This document shows positions 63,756 to 64,000 of a DNA stretch of 64,000 bases, one piece after another; positions within the stretch are counted from its first letter, which is position 1; each line of letters begins with the position of its first letter. Below the pieces are notes generated by a model that was not told the DNA's origin, did no database searches, and saw only the letters and a list, made by a program, of their open reading frames with translations. The stretch comes from Cyanobium sp. N.Huapi 1H5. Its GTDB lineage: Bacteria; Cyanobacteriota; Cyanobacteriia; PCC-6307; Cyanobiaceae. The DNA lies in assembly GCF_024345535.1 (NCBI RefSeq), contig NZ_JAGQBH010000003.1, positions 372,001 through 436,000 of the forward strand. The letters run 5' to 3'. A program made the translations under genes and the position numbers.

Positions 63756-64000
63756 GTGCAGGTGGAGGTGGAACCCCGGGTAGCGTCGCAGCAGCGGCGC
63801 CTAGCGTCAGCGCTGAGCCGCTGCGGCGTCATCGCCTTCGACTTCACGATCACCGCCCGCTGCCCGCGGACCCGGGCCCGCTGCGGCTGCTTCACCACCC
63901 CCCACGGCCCCGTCCACACGCCCCGGTTCATGCCGGTGGGCACCGCCGCCACCGTCAAGGGGGTCAGCACGCCCCAGCTGCAGGAGACCGGGGCCCAGAT
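63756..64000 (+). CDS. tgt: Queuine tRNA-ribosyltransferase (tRNA-guanine transglycosylase), 5' part
   Basis: The frame runs off the right edge. The start of the enzyme is visible: [17 protein letters not shown], then [30 protein letters not shown], the typical Tgt N-terminus including the [10 protein letters not shown] strand. It exchanges guanine for preQ1 at the wobble base of some tRNAs. No ATG is in place; GTG at 63756, 63762 or 63768 is the likely start. Divergent from cobS. Confidence 0.93.
   Translation, partial: MQVEVEPRVASQQRRLASALSRCGVIAFDFTITARCPRTRARCGCFTTPHGPVHTPRFMPVGTAATVKGVSTPQLQETGAQ

Overview
The window is about 64 kb of very GC-rich DNA from a unicellular picocyanobacterium, most likely a Cyanobium or freshwater/brackish Synechococcus (cluster 5). 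The evidence is photosystem II genes (psbH, psbN, psbI), the nitrogen regulator NtcA, many small families known almost only from cyanobacteria (DUF3084, DUF3146, DUF3155, DUF3181, DUF2811, DUF4079, DUF1997, DUF4278, DUF3769) and a gene order from rph/ntcA to tgt that resembles the conserved backbone of marine and freshwater Synechococcus. All names are read from the sequence by eye; no database search was possible.

Left part (1 to about 31 kb) is mostly accessory. It opens with a TxlA/HCF164-like thioredoxin, ThyX and a glutamate-receptor-like ligand-gated channel protein. Then come small metabolic and regulatory clusters: an AraC regulator with a beta-propeller lactonase-like protein and an ABM protein; a methyltransferase with a small membrane protein; a decayed cupin gene; and a LuxR-type regulator. 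A large GH9 cellulase with a CBM2-like module and a cyanobacterial C-terminal surface/secretion tail follows. Between 13.2 and 21.3 kb lie three toxin-antitoxin modules (HicAB, a Phd/PIN pair, HepT/MntA) and a DevBCA-type exporter with a divergent TetR gene. Further on are a tautomerase next to an MGMT-like gene broken by an in-frame amber codon, a three-heme cytochrome c protein, and a 14-TM drug-efflux-type transporter. From about 26.7 to 31.1 kb is an AT-rich island on the minus strand: DUF4238, an unrecognised 543-residue membrane-anchored protein, and a PIN-domain protein preceded by a striking paired-hairpin leader.

Right part (31.2 to 64 kb) is the conserved core: dcd, a CobO-like protein without a Walker A lysine, a frameshifted rph, ntcA behind a nearly ideal NtcA-activated promoter, a DUF3084/RuvC-fold pair, the psbH-tatA-pth-DUF3146 minus-strand cluster, psbN, a GH38 alpha-mannosidase inserted before psbI, an LptD-like outer-membrane protein, leuDC, cinA, a WecA-type transferase, glyA, tRNA-Arg(ACG), murJ, sfsA, amt, ispH, purH, a histidine kinase, cobS and the start of tgt. 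Nitrogen control (ntcA, amt), cell-envelope assembly (LptD-like, WecA-like, MurJ), photosystem II assembly and one-carbon/purine metabolism (glyA, purH, thyX) are the main physiological themes.

The signals most worth following are the paired hairpins upstream of the PIN gene, the unknown 543-residue protein, a solitary attC-like half site inside the same island, a 17-bp dyad present twice in the left part, the altered channel filter, and four broken or recoded genes (cupin, MGMT-like, rph and the P-loop of the CobO-like protein).
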